Assembly (NCBI RefSeq): GCF_040958095.1
Contig: NC_091193.1
Span: forward strand, 20,162,722 to 20,226,721
From: Procambarus clarkii
Taxonomy: Eukaryota; Arthropoda; Malacostraca; Decapoda; Cambaridae
Direction: 5' to 3'
Length of the DNA: 64,000 bases
The notes under the pieces are model-generated. The model saw only the letters and a list, made by a program, of their open reading frames with translations. It was not told the origin of the DNA and did no database searches. Positions 1 through 12,040 of the stretch are shown one piece after another (within the stretch, counting starts at the first letter, position 1; each line of letters starts with the position of its first letter). The position numbers were made by a program, and so were the translations under genes.

Positions 1-560
1 ATGTGGGTTTCTGACATCAGATTTGGGATTACGTCTATTTCCAGGTCTTTCTCATTTTCTGAGTAAAGAATCTGTCTCTCCTTTCCTTCTATGCAGCTGT
101 ACTGGTCTTAACTCTCCTGTTCCAACCCTTATAACTCTGCATTTGGCTGGTTAATTCTAGCAGCCATTTTTCAGACCACTCTGTTCTAGAGTGTCTTAAT
201 CCGTTTGCATTTGTCTCTGTCCTGATTTATCATTATTTTTAGTTTTGGTGCTCCTGCGAACATTGATATTGAGCCACTTTCCTTTATTGTTTTTTCCGTG
301 ATATATATTAGTAATAGGATGGGACCCCGAACTGACCCTTGTGGTACTCCACTCGTAACTTCTCTCCACTCTCACTGTAACCCTTTGCTTCCTTCCTGAG
401 AGGTACTCTCTGACCCACCTTACAATTCTTCCTGATACACCAGCCTGCTTCTCTAGCCTGAGTAGGAGTCTCATGTGTGCGTGTGTGGGGGAAGGGGGAA
501 GGGCGGCAGGAGCTTGTGTTCCCCTCACGTTCATTGTAATGTTTTGCTTGTACAGAAGGA
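1..560 (-). mobile_element. Degenerate LINE reverse-transcriptase fragment
   Basis: Read on the minus strand, pieces in different frames resemble the palm of a non-LTR reverse transcriptase: an RWVREYLSGRKQRV stretch (about 390-470), then a decayed form of the VPQGSVLGPILF motif (about 300-350), then a remnant of the catalytic box region and the following CKVMKVG-type segment (about 60-200). Stops and frameshifts separate the pieces, so this is a dead copy. A related fragment lies at about 50380-50770. The family is assigned by motif only; the LINE clade is not resolved. Confidence 0.7.
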
Positions 561-923
561 CAGAGTGTAGTTATGATAAAGCATAACATCTTCTTGTTGT
601 TGTTAATTAATAATAGATAGTTTATTTAGGGAAAAGTACATACATCCCAAATGAGTTACAAACAGTTAACATTCTCACAGCTCTACATACCTCACACCAG
701 CAGGTATAAATGGAAATTATAAAGACCGTTTAAACTGAAAGAAAGGAGTCCCCAAACACAGGAAGAAGCAAGGCATGCAAGCCACACACAAGAAGGAAAC
801 CTTGCGCAAGACCAACATAAACACACACACGTGTGATTCGTATATATCTTTCACTGTTGCCACGTGCAGCCTCCTTGTGTAATAGTGGTGGCTGGTTATG
901 GTGACTGGGTGGCTGGTTATGGT
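561..923. other. Gene-free stretch, AT-rich
   Basis: No coding signal is seen. Around 610-720 there is a segment (gtttatttagggaaaagtac and following) that resembles the 5' part of a dispersed repeat also present at 33440-33600 and 45935-46080. A short CA-rich patch lies near 820. Confidence 0.4.
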
Positions 924-1120
924 AACCTATAATAGGTATAGGTTAAGTAATAATTGTAATTACGAAGCAATAAGATGCTTATCTTAAGATACTAACAAGG
1001 TTAGGTAAGGTCGGTGTTTTCTATGAATCTTTTTAAGGGTATCTATTATGTTAAGTATATCACCTATGCACGTAGTTAATAAGTCAATATTGACTTTACG
1101 AATTTGCGAGAACGGGTTGC
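924..1120 (+). repeat. Half copy of the palindromic MITE-like element
   Basis: This segment matches the right half of the 372-bp palindrome at 31780-32151: it begins aacctataataggtatag and ends gcgagaacgggttgc, with the inner gtcggtgttttctatgaa block in the same order. Only one arm is present, so it cannot form the full hairpin. A few substitutions separate it from the intact copy. Confidence 0.75.
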
Positions 1121-1136
1121 AACGAGTAGTGTAGAT

Positions 1137-1209
1137 GGTGGGTTGTTAGTGTGTCGTTGGTGGACGGTTAGTGTGTTGTTGGTGGACGGTTAGTGTGCCG
1201 TTGGTGGGG
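1137..1209 (+). repeat. Tandem repeat, 21-bp unit, about 3.5 copies
   Basis: The unit is close to ggttagtgtgtcgttggtgga, repeated three times with one or two changes each. It lies just after the half-MITE copy. Confidence 0.75.
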
Positions 1210-1509
1210 GGTGTATGCTATAGAGATCGGCTGCATCTATCTAGGGACGTCGTTGGAAACCTTATTACTGGTTCGGTAGAGCGGGGGGTAGTTTTATGAC
1301 TGATCAGGGTGTGAAATGTGGTCTTGGTGTGGGCTGTTAGGGAAGGCTGCATGTTCATATACAAGTTCACAAAAGAGGGCGAGTCAAATTATAATATAAA
1401 CAAGGCCATAAAGATTAGTAAGAGAACCAGTCAAGACGCCAAACACAACACGGGTGAACAAGACAGACGACATGATAATGGTCCAGAACAGAGCGAAACA
1501 GTCGTCGGT

Positions 1510-1585
1510 TCTTCACTTTCTGGTGTGTGGTTTGGTCATCAGATCTTCAGCCACGTTATTGTAACTCATCGTCTGTTGGGCTTAA
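1510..1585 (+). repeat. Fragment of the foldback repeat family
   Basis: Contains the flank tcttcactttctggtgtgtgg followed by cagccacgttattgt. Both pieces recur at the outer part of the palindromes at 26573-26740 and 58571-58740. The central palindrome core is absent here. Confidence 0.6.
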
Positions 1586-1654
1586 CGGCCAGCGCCTATT
1601 GGTCATTAAGCTGGACTCAAATTTAGAAGGGGGTACTTTTATAGATTAGTTTGG

Positions 1655-1730
1655 GGGGTAGAAATAGCCTAAGCTACTCTATCCCTTTAAGATGTATTTC
1701 TTATCTCAATAAACATACTTGATATAGGTT
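1655..1730 (+). repeat. 3' tail of a dispersed retrotransposon family
   Basis: The sequence tagcctaagctactctatcc ... tctcaataaacatacttg ends in an AATAAA-containing tail. Related tails occur at 2548-2590, 16833-17010 (inverted), 34395-34470 (inverted), 38036-38215 and 43560-43630. It is likely the 3' end of a LINE or of a SINE sharing that end. Confidence 0.55.
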
Positions 1731-1834
1731 AGTGGGAATGTCATGCTTCCCCCTCCCCACACACACACAAGCGCACACATACTTACCTGAGCAGCATACT
1801 CTACACTAAGATAGGTTAGAACATCATTCAGGAA

Positions 1835-2480
<646 letters not shown>

Positions 2481-2547
2481 ATTCCCGATCCTGCAGACAC
2501 AAATAGGTGAGTACACAAATACTCAAGTATTTCACATTATAACTTAT

Positions 2548-2595
2548 AAACTATTATACCTCAATAAACTTATTTAAATTTAAATTATAACTATT
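2548..2595 (+). repeat. Short copy of the CTCAATAAAC retrotransposon tail
   Basis: ctattatacctcaataaact followed by a TTTAAA-rich end matches the tail of the repeat at 38036-38215. Confidence 0.5.
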
Positions 2596-2744
2596 CGGTG
2601 CAGTTTGCGCAGCGTTCCTTCAACGGACCTGTATTGTACACACTAGACACGATGAGTATGGGGTGCACAATAAACTAGCCGCCTCCGACGGCAACAATCA
2701 ATCGGTGAACGAATTAACCTTAAAAAATATAAATATATAATAAT

Positions 2745-2830
2745 AATTTCATTCGCCTGGGCTCTAGGAGATTCGAACCATGGACCCCACGCGTGTGGGG
2801 CAGAGGCTCTATCCATGTTATCTATAATAA
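2745..2830 (-). mobile_element. tRNA-derived SINE head
   Basis: The reverse complement carries a tRNA-like sequence with a GGTTCGAATCT B box, a GATAGAGCCTCTGCC segment in the D/anticodon region and a CAC triplet where an anticodon would be. The acceptor stem does not pair well and there is no clean tRNA end, so a SINE head is more likely than a working tRNA gene. Confidence 0.6.
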
Positions 2831-3534
2831 TACTAATAATAATAAAAGGCGGACGGCCAAGGAGCAGGTGTCCGACATCACCTCTGGGAAGTACACAGTA
2901 AAAGTTGTTGAGGATCTTACGTTCGTGTTTGACAGCCTAAGTTATTAGTATATTTAATATTGTTATCAATGACTTCACAATACGTTGTTAACTTACCATT
3001 AACGACAGGTTTGCGGGCTGGATCAGGTCTTGAACGGTGGACTCTAGACTGCGTGGTGTGAGCAGGCGGCGTCCTGGTAAACAATAGCCACCAACCCGTC
3101 CTCTCAACTAGTAAGTCTCATTTTCTACGTTATGGTCCCCCAACGAACAAATTACAATGTATTATGAACAGTAATAGCTAGCAAACATTCACGTGTGCTA
3201 TGCACCGGTAGGTTAAGTGGGTTGCTTGGGTTATGTTTTTTCTATGTTACAGCTAATCAAGAAAACTGGACGGTTCCAACTTCCGCCCCACCCCCCTTCA
3301 CATCTTTATAAATGTAAACATACTTTAATGTACTGTGTAACCAAAAACAGAATTTTCTATAATGTAAATATTAATGTATATTATAGTACTGTATATAATT
3401 AGGGCTAAAATAGGGTAGGTGTTTCGGTTCTTTTTGTAATTTTTTTTGTGAAGATTGTTGGAGAAGCATTTAGAGACGAGCGATTCGAACACAGGAAATA
3501 AGGAGAAGTTCTAACCTAAACAGCCAAAAGGCTA
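2831..3534. other. Gene-free stretch
   Basis: AT-rich DNA with TA-rich microsatellite-like patches. No exon, RNA gene or recognised repeat was found. A small open frame at 3217-3402 has no recognisable content. Confidence 0.4.
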
Positions 3535-3745
3535 AATGTTCGTTAATCCAGTCGCCAAACCTACTGTTTATGAAGGAAAAATGCTTTAACACGACTCAAC
3601 TGGTGACGATGGCTGGATTAACATGCATTTGGCGTTTATGAGGGTCTATTCTGATGGCGTTCGAACATTTCTCAAATAGTGTTTCGCTAACGGCCTCTGT
3701 TCGAATCGCAGCGCTGTAAATGCTTCACCCACCCACACTTGTATC
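3535..3745 (+). repeat. Dispersed repeat, family B (CGCCAAACC...GTTTATGA)
   Basis: Holds cgccaaacctactgtttatga, then an acacgactcaactg block, then gttcgaacatttctcaaa and a gcctctgttcgaatcg end. The same blocks in the same order recur at 14637-14775, and the first part again at 17093-17145. It could be a tRNA-related SINE (GTTCGAATC), but no clear A box was seen. Confidence 0.6.
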
Positions 3746-4747
3746 ACTGTTTTTATACTCTCCCTAAACAGCTTGTGGGGGTGCCATATACATTAGCGCA
3801 TTTAATGGGGGCAAAATGCAAGTTTTTTGTAAAAGTGTTCATTAAAACCAGTTTTGTTTTTCAGACTGAAATGTTTTCGTGAACTTGATTTTAGTTCGGC
3901 TATATATTTTTCGAATTCACCCAATTGTAATTGCATATTCCCATAGTAAACTTTTTTTTACATTTCAATAATGTCATTGTCTGTCAGTCCTACCAGTTCT
4001 GAGAATTTTGTATGTGATAAACAGTCTAACTGTATAATATTTCTTCGGCAAAGGTGACAATTATGCCTCAAGCAATTTTCACAACCGTACTAGGCTAGGC
4101 TGTATCCACACACACACATATATATAGAGGGTAAGTAGTGGGTGGGATTCCTAAGCTTCTCACTCGTATATACGTTACACAAGGTTTCATAGCAGTTCAT
4201 TTCAATAACTTTATTCATATATGGTTATACATTTATAACCAAGTTCAAAAAGATTGAAGTAAATTGTTCATTTACACATTAAAATAGTTATAATTATAAC
4301 CTATACTGATAATTATAATCCAGAAACAAGGATAATGGCATTATTCTGAATAAATCTCAAAGACAATGCAAAGAAGAATATAGTACTTTAATAATATTAA
4401 AGACACTAAGAGATACATAACTGATTACCTGATTACCGTAGTCAGGTAATCTAATAAACATTACAGATTTACCTTTTTAGCAATAATTTTGTCTTTCCAG
4501 ACAATAGTGACTTGATAGCATCAATAGTAGTTAATGAAATCTCCCGTATGGATCGCAGAGAGAGAGGTACGGCGCATGCGCAGAAGATGACGGCTGGCTT
4601 ACTTTCACATAGAGTGCGTCTATATGAACAAGCGCAGGGGATGGCCGCCCTCATATCCTCCACAACCACACAACCTGCCATGAATCTCCTCAGGGTAGGT
4701 TTCATCTCGTTGTAAAGTCCTGGATTACCTCGATAGTTCTTCCAGTA
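3746..4747. other. Gene-free stretch
   Basis: AT-rich DNA with a short CA/TA microsatellite near 4110. Open frames on both strands at 4470-4775 overlap each other and show no recognisable domain. No gene could be supported. Confidence 0.35.
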
Positions 4748-4850
4748 GTAACTACACTGTTGACCAGACCACACACTAGAAGGTGAAGGGACGACGACGT
4801 TTCGGTCCGTCCTGGACCATTCTCAAGTCGATTGTGTCAAGTCGCCTAAC
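4748..4850 (+). repeat. One arm of the foldback repeat family
   Basis: Begins tgttgaccagaccacacact and continues through cgacgacgtttcggtccgtc to ccattctcaagtcgattg. It matches the left arm and part of the spacer of the perfect palindrome at 26573-26713. The second arm is missing. Confidence 0.8.
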
Positions 4851-5214
4851 TACACTGTACCCGAAGCTTGCGAAGGTGGCCTATCAAACGATTGTGTTTA
4901 TTGTTTGCAATGACTATTGATATTATTATGGTTTGAATCAAATGCATATTCAAAAAAGTGTGAAAGATGGCAAAGCAAGTTGTGTCAATTTATAGTTATA
5001 TGTTAATTTGTGTTGGTTGGCTTTGGGCAAGTTGTATAGATTTTCAGCACATCAATTTAGAAGTGGAAGAACTAGTTGAGTATATTTCATAAATACACAA
5101 TTTTCCACAGTAAAGACGAATCTTGTAAGAGAGAAAAAGTTTAGTGAATCTCCAATCTCCATAAATACCCCAAACTTCAGATGCGTTGGGGATGGTTTAT
5201 TGTTTAACATTAAT

Positions 5215-5590
5215 AGTCTGTTGTTGTTTTAGATTCAGTTACTTGGAACAAAAAGTTCCAAAAGTTCCACAGGCTATGGTGAGCCCGTCGTGGACTTCCC
5301 TGACACAGGAGCGGGGCTGTAACTAAGTGCATTAATATGTTGTTGTTGTTTTAGATTTAGCTACTCAGAACGAAGTGTCCATGTAGCACGGGCTATGGTG
5401 AGCCCGCAATGCATTAATAGTCAAGTGTACAGGATATATATACAGTGTGAGGTGTGTTTGCTCTGGACTATGTCCAGGACTATATACATGGCGGTTGCTC
5501 ATTAAGAACTCTACGGGCTCACCATAGCCCGTGCTACTTGGAACTTTTTGTTCCCAGTAGCTGAATCTTAAACAACAACAACATTAAGCA
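5215..5590. repeat. Three copies of dispersed repeat family C, one inverted
   Basis: Family C reads ttgttgttttagattcagct ... gggctatggtgagcccgt. Two plus-oriented copies lie at about 5219-5325 and 5338-5412. A minus-oriented copy lies at about 5508-5586. Other copies are at 14127-14205, 24501-24570 and 30749-30960. Each carries a short internal palindrome, gggctatggtgagccc. Its class is unknown. Confidence 0.75.
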
Positions 5591-6334
5591 CTTACGGTAA
5601 CTTTAATAACGCTGGAGGCTGATAGGCTTTAAAGCCCAACACCAAACCAAATCAAATGCAAAGTGCTAAAAGTATCCCTAAAACTATATTTTGTCATTCG
5701 AAAATAGCATTATTAGATATTGTTACTGTAAGCCATACTGCCATGCCCATATAATTTCCATTTAAAAGTAAGATGTCAACGTTAGACAATACACACGTTT
5801 TCTGTTCAATTACATCATTTGTCCAAATTATAGCTTATCCGACATGAGACTGTTGCCAGTGTGCACAATGTTGAAATACACTTTTAATGAGCTCTGTCTC
5901 CGTTAATTACAATAGTCTCTACTTCATAACTAGGATAGAAAACCTAGGATAGATGTAAGGGATAATTTTATTTGGAAATTGCAATTTTGTGTAAACACTA
6001 CTCCGTATCGTATTTTTATTCATTTTAGCAAGTTGATGGAATATAACACATTACACAATGTTTCTTGCGTGTGCATACACACACAAGGTACCAGTGCTGT
6101 TTCTGGTACTGTACATGTAAATGGATTACTGGTAATGAGGAACATTCGAACAAGAGACGACTAGAAGTTGCATTAACAGCTGGACAGAAAGTAGTAGAAA
6201 TGGTTCTAATTGTGGCTATTAGAGTTCAATCTGAATAAGTGTAATGAAGATAAGAGCCGAAGATAAAAAAAACTGTAATAAAGCATCATTAATAAGAGAA
6301 TAAAAAAATGAATCTGGATGAAGTAGATATCGAG
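5591..6334. other. Gene-free stretch
   Basis: AT-rich non-coding DNA. Nothing recognisable was found. Confidence 0.4.
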
Positions 6335-6615
6335 GTTATCTCCGGAAGCCCACATAAGACCAGTTTATATCCTGAAACCCACATAAGACCAGTTTATATC
6401 CTGAAGCCCACGTGAAACCAGTTTATATCTTGAAGCCCACGTGATGCAGAGTTGACCTCATGAAGCCCTTAATACCGGGTTTATCTAATGAAGTCCACAT
6501 TACACTGTTTTTTTCATGAAGCCAACATGATACCGAGTTTATCATATGAAACCTATATGCCACTGAGTTTATCTCATGAAGTCAATATGATGCCGAGTTT
6601 ACCTCACGAACCCAA
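6335..6615 (+). repeat. Decaying tandem repeat, about 33-bp unit, about 8 copies
   Basis: The unit is near gaagcccacataagaccagt followed by ttatatcct. The first three copies are almost identical. Later copies change progressively to tgatgccgagtttacctca while keeping the length. Confidence 0.8.
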
Positions 6616-7004
6616 GGACTTCATCTCTCATTCGGTATCCAGTGTCTGGATATATATATAACAATAATTTGTACTCGTGATACTTATTGCTGTTAATATA
6701 AAATCTCTCTCAATATTTGTCATTACTTTAGCTTCGTGGTTGGTGATCGCCGCAGCGCCTATATTTATGGCGATTGCTATTTTCACAAATTCCCTTTCCT
6801 CGAAACTTTTACTGACTTTTGTGGTGTACATAAAAGTCCTTAATTGTTTTGTCGTTCAACTAACTGCACCTGTTGAGCACTAGTTGCCAGTCATTATCGC
6901 CTGTGATTTCTTCAATTCTGTGGGATTACTGCTAGCACCGGAGCCTATTATCACATTATCTTCACTAGTGGAACCTGTGTTGCGTGTCAATAATGAGTAC
7001 AGTC

Positions 7005-7265
7005 GTACACTGTGTATTGTAGCAGTGCCTGAGAGTAATGGTGAGGACTGATAAATTGTGGAGTGTAGCAGTGCCTGAGAGTAATGGTGAGGACTGATAA
7101 ATTGTGGAGTGTAGCAGTGCCTGAGTGATAGTGAGAACTGGTACACTGTGGAGCGTTGCAGTGTCTATCATCAACGTTGAGTACTTTTACACTGGAATAC
7201 TGTGCAGTGTAGCATGGTGTGTCACCAGCTGTGAATACTTTTACACTGTATACTGTGGAGTATAC
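7005..7265 (+). repeat. Tandem repeat, about 46-bp unit
   Basis: The unit begins gtagcagtgcctgagagtaa and ends gataaattgtggagt. Two copies are near-identical. Third and fourth diverged copies carry gtacactgtggagc, and weaker echoes run on to about 7265. Confidence 0.8.
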
Positions 7266-7664
7266 TGAAATACATGCACACACCCTTGATACATTACTAA
7301 TCCTTTTAAGTTAAACCAAAATATTCCATGATAGATTTTTTTTGCAGCCTAGGTGGATCCCGACATGGACCGCGGTGGTGCGCGAAGTGACAACTCCTAT
7401 TCTCAAGTGTTTAAATTCTCAAGAACTGTCGTGTATTTGAGTACATTATATCAGTCCATGGGAATCATATATGTGTGTGGCAAGTGAGAAACGTTGGACA
7501 CGGATCTCTGTCAAGATAATAAATTGACAGTGAAGTAACGGTTGCCACACAACTGGTAGATACAGCCGTGGCGCAACTCTTGGTTATACAAGTGGTGAAA
7601 TAAGCAAGAAATTATCTTGATAATTTATTGATGGCAATACGAAGATATCCTCAGCAACACGGGG

Positions 7665-7735
7665 AGTGGATAAAGTAATTGCACAGGTGGATAACGTAAT
7701 TGCACAGGTGGATAAAGTAATTGCACAGGTGCCTC
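7665..7735 (+). repeat. Tandem repeat, 21-bp unit, 3 copies
   Basis: Unit ggataaagtaattgcacaggt, repeated three times with one change. Confidence 0.8.
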
Positions 7736-9558
7736 GCCGGGTACAGAGACATGGGATCAAAATAATGGAAGGTAGTTATAATCCGTACATTCTGTGACGC
7801 TCAACATTAATGTGATAACATAAATATTAATATAAAATGTGCAGGTTATTGCAATCAGAAAGTCGAGTCACGAGCAGTCTCAGTTATAAACCCAAATTTT
7901 TGCCCAAATAAAATTGGAATGATTGTAACGATTTATATTATATAAATAACGGGTGATTTTAAAATATATTGCATTTAAAAAATAAATAAGCATCAATGAA
8001 TATCACGGGCTTGATTGATTCGAGAATACTCAAAGCTTTGATGAGTGTAACAATACAACATATACACACGCTTATCACTCCATTTTTTCTTATCGTTCAA
8101 TGAAGTAACATGTTAAATAATGACGGTGAAAAAAATAATCATGAAATTTGTAGTGTGCTTAAAATTTCGCGGGCAGATTGTATGAGTGTAGTATTGTTCC
8201 CTGAGAGAGGAGAGTGGAGGAGAAAGCGAGAGCAGCCGCCACAACAAGGAAGGATGATACAACACTCACGTTCACTGTTGCCAAAACCCACGTGCAACCA
8301 ACTGGGACTTGATGAGGCAATCCTGACAGACTGCGGTTACTGGGAGAACCTATAAGTCTCATTGGTAATTAAATAGTGACGTCAGCACATGGCACTGTGA
8401 ATCACTGCTGAAATTATTTATATATTTTTCCTACATATATTATTTTCCGTAAATTCCATTCAGGCGGCCTGCGAAAAAGACTGAATTACGGAAAGATTTT
8501 ATTAACATATTAAAGTACAGCTGCAGTTATGCGGGGGCCCTAGACAATTATATGAAGGGTTACAAAGTGTTTGTCAAGAGATTACTATGAGACGGTAGGG
8601 AATTTCCATCTCGCAAGATGGGTAATCAAACAGGGGCATGTGAGCAGAAGCCTGCACTTGTACACTCTAAAAAAACAAATATTCTTAGGGTTTGTATAGC
8701 ACATATATGTACTATATTAGGCTTCATATAGCGTGTATTTGGCCTAGGAAAGTTAGGTTAGGGTAGTTTGGGTTGTCTTTGCAACATAAATACAAAACCT
8801 GTTCCGGTTTGTTAAAATTCATTAGTAACGATTTCTACTTTCTAATTGATCATTACGTCATATATGTACTATGGTTCTCATGATTACTGTAAGTACTAAA
8901 TAAACAAGAGGATAGGCTGCGTATGAACGAACATACCCACTTTTCCCACATTACGAATAAACCATCCTGTATACATGAACAAAAGCATGCAATTTCATCA
9001 AATACATTACTGTATCACTACCCTGCTACTTTAATATTTCCTTACATAGGCCATAATTATAATTAATGATACAATAGGCTGAAGCCATGAACCCCGAGGG
9101 TTAAATTCATGCAATACACATAGTTATGATCTAGTTAAATCACTGGGTCAGAGCACCTATACCACAAGCACACTCAGTGCAGCCCAGCCTCTAAATTTGC
9201 CTCTCCATATAAATCCAACCTTTAGCCTAACCAGACACTTGCCTAAGCTATAGAGTCGGATGCATAGAAACTTGAGTATTTGTAAGACGTTACTCTTCTT
9301 AGCAGGATGCATTTGTGTCGTTAATTACGATAACGTAACAAAGTTTCTTATTAGTTGAGAAGATAGATTTGAGAGGTAATTTGTATATAATAATTGACTT
9401 GTCTCTCCATCTAGACTTCGGTGCACAGAAAAGTTAAAGAAAACTTAATATTATCAGCAGATTTTTTGCAGGTATTGTTTATAGTTTATATTGTTAATAT
9501 GTTGTTTAGTGAATAAAATTTCTTATTTAGTTTCTAATTTATACTGGTATGACGGTAG
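7736..9558. other. Upstream region of the cuticle gene; first exon not located
   Basis: No convincing exon is visible. The first exon of the cuticle gene should lie here or earlier; it is expected to be very short and to end in phase 0. A segment near 8690-8760 (tatatgtactatattaggct) resembles dispersed sequence near 15300-15375 and 35930-36020. An open frame at 8110-8355 has no recognisable domain. Confidence 0.4.
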
Positions 9559-11253
9559 GTGTTGTGTGTGGTGCTTGTTGCCAGCGTGACGACGTGGGCC
9601 CAGCCTCAGCGGCCTCGCCAGACACCCTTAGCCATGGGGATGCGCTTCCTAGGAAACCTACGTAATGGTATGACGAGGACCATTCAGGGCATCTTCGGCA
9701 GTGGACCTAGGAGGGGCAAAGAGACCCCCAGTGAACGGCCAGCGATCTCACAGAAGCCCCAGCAGCTGAACTTCTTGCCTCCAGTTTCAGATAATCACTT
9801 TCCAACTGCCACAAAAGACCACTTTCCACCCGCCCCAGAGAACAGCTTTTCACCATTAACGGAGAGCCGCTTTCCACCAGCCACGGAGAACCATTTGCCA
9901 CCTGCAGTGGAGAAACCTAGCTTAACAGGAACAGAAATTCCATCGTCATTTTTCACAGTTTTTCATGAATCGGTGGTCTCTACGGCCTTTCCGGATACAC
10001 AGGGTTTCACAGACGAAAGCTTCAAGCCCAACAACTTTCTGACTGGAACCACACCTTTCCAGGGAACTATAGACGAAGACCAGCTGCCCTTCATCCCCAC
10101 GCATAGTGACAAGCACCCGCAAGCCCTTCCCTTAGTGCAGAACCAGCTTGCTTCGCCTCCTCAGGACTCCTCCCCGCACAGCTTCTCCAGTACTGGATTC
10201 ACAGATTTTGGCAGCCCCAAGCCTGGAGACACTCTCACAGACACTTCCATTCCATTTGGAAACACGGCTACGTTTAACCTGGGAAACGCGTTCAAGAGCA
10301 GTCGCTCACAAGATTCATTTCCACAGACCATTCACTCATTCCATTTCCTTGATTCCCCGGAGAACAAGGAGGTTTTTGGACAAGCGCTCCACCAAGCCGA
10401 CGAGCACATTAGCCCTCAGCCGTTTGCCAGAAACAGTCAGCCATCCCATCACCCGAACAATCACAACAATCCTCAGCAGTTCACCAGGTCCATAGAGCCC
10501 TCCAACCTATCAGAGTTCAGTCATACAAATCAGGAAAGGACAACGCTCTCTGAGGATCATCCTACAGTCATCATACGATCTCAGTCTCCATCACCAACTC
10601 ATGTCCCCACCCAGAGTTTCAATGAGCAGCAGAAGCGTCGATCCACAACTCAGCTTCAGTCCAGACTATCCACACCTACCCTCATTCCGGCTACCTTGGA
10701 ATTTAAGAAGCAGGCCAGGGATAACCAGCAGCCCAACAAGAAATCAGTGGTGCCTGTGAAGATTAACAACGGACACATTAACACCGAAACCAAGATCCAA
10801 GTCACCCCCAAAGAAAATGACGATGGTACTGAGGTAAGTGGCCGACACATGAATAAGTAAGACATAATGTTTTTCGTAGTACTAAAAGTCATAATGCTAA
10901 CCTTTATGAACACTTTAAAGACAATTTTAAATTCCGAAAAGTGAATCACCAACGGGTTACTGTCTTCAAAGCTGTCCTTTATTATTGGCATTCTCATTCT
11001 TCTTGTCCTGCAGGGCGAAGAGGTGAGCGGCTATGAATTCGGATACGGGGTCCTGGACAACGATACCGGCAACCAATTCTTCCACGCGGAGAAGCGGGAG
11101 GAGGGCCAGACGAGGGGCTCGTACAAGATCCAGCTACCTGACGGCCGAGTACAAACAGTAACCTACGTAGCCAACAGCCAGGGATTTCACCCCAAAGTGA
11201 CTTTCGACGGTGAAGCGCACTTCCCCGACAAAACTTCAACGACGCCTGCTTAA
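9559..11253 (+). CDS. Cuticle protein with C-terminal RR-2/pro-resilin-type chitin-binding domain (first exon missing)
   Basis: Two exons are visible: 9559-10833 and 11014-11253. They join in phase 0 with GAG|GTAAGT and CAG|G boundaries. The first visible exon follows an AG and opens with a hydrophobic secretion signal, VLCVVLVASVTTWA, likely cut before QPQ. The initiator Met must be in a short upstream exon, as is usual for arthropod cuticle genes. About 410 residues rich in Pro, Ser, Gln, His and Asn follow, including five loose copies of a (N/D)xFPPAxE repeat. The last exon encodes a Rebers-Riddiford domain: YEFGYGV, GSYKIQLPDGRVQ, VTYVANSQGF. This domain binds chitin, and the LPDGR and GSY pattern is closest to RR-2/pro-resilin proteins. 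The product is expected in the extracellular cuticle. The visible part totals 504 residues. It is unusual in placing the domain at the extreme C-terminus behind a long disordered region. The family call is firm; the exact cuticle layer is not known. Confidence 0.88.
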
Positions 11254-11641
11254 GATCTCAATGTCGAAGCTCATTGAACAGGAGACCAAGAAAACCTGTC
11301 ATGGAGACCTTCAGAGAAACAAGACGAACATCACCAACGTAAAGTTCGTGTCTATATACACTTTGCACTGGAAGACTCGAACTTTCGACTCCACGAACGT
11401 GAGACAAAAGTTCACCATTGTGGCGTCCTGAAGAGGACTCTTCAAGACAGTCTCCCAGATGTCTTGCCTCCCCTGTGATCTCTAACACTTGATACACCGC
11501 CTCGGTGCTCCTACGGCTCATTTTCCCTTTTGCAGAAATATATTGTACTAGGCATCGTCCATTGTTGTAAATATTTTGTTCATATCAAGTTTTCCGTCGC
11601 AGGCGATAGGAGTGTTTCAGTGTTTGTTGTTTTATAATAAA
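11254..11641 (+). other. 3' UTR of the cuticle gene with poly(A) signal
   Basis: Non-coding sequence follows the TAA stop. A canonical AATAAA lies at 11636-11641, giving a 3' UTR of about 400 nt. Confidence 0.65.
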
Positions 11642-12009
11642 TATTTAGAAACAATTTAAATTTCTTGATTGCACTACCCCGACACATTAAAAATCAAAAT
11701 AGGGTCATAACACAATAAACAAGAGGGGGTCGAGCCATGGCTGGCCTTTTAGTCACTGGTTCACACTGACCAGTTTTAAACATCATCATTTTAACACAAA
11801 TCTATACATTCTCAGGCCCATGGTCGCAAAATGCAGTATACTTCCGTATCCTATACTTTTTTCGGAAAAATAATTGATAAATCATGGAATACTATTTTCA
11901 ATGGACAGTTGTATTTGTTAGATGTAACGTGTATTGTTTATTTGTTTATTTTACAAAATGCCCAACTGAAATCCTGAGGTTTTATCTCCAACATGGCCAT
12001 GTCTATTGG
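11642..12009. other. Gene-free stretch
   Basis: Intergenic AT-rich DNA after the cuticle gene. Nothing recognised. Confidence 0.4.
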
Positions 12010-12039
12010 GCGTGCGCGCGCGCGCGCACACACACACAC
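12010..12039. repeat. Alternating purine-pyrimidine tract (CG then CA)
   Basis: About 30 bp of alternating (GC)n followed by (AC)n. Such sequences can adopt Z-DNA. It abuts the start of a SINE. Confidence 0.85.
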
Positions 12040-12040
12040 T

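Noticed and set aside
1318-1626. 102-residue open frame
   Set aside because: Its second half is dispersed repeat sequence (cagccacgttattgt family); the first half has no support.
6335-7265. Repeat arrays considered as CRISPR
   Set aside because: Units are contiguous without unique spacers, and the genome is eukaryotic.
8110-8355. 81-residue open frame upstream of the cuticle gene
   Set aside because: No recognisable domain, no splice support, and it overlaps an equally long antisense frame.
10148-10495. 115-residue frame overlapping the cuticle exon
   Set aside because: Out of frame with the spliced cuticle gene and low-complexity; a shadow frame.
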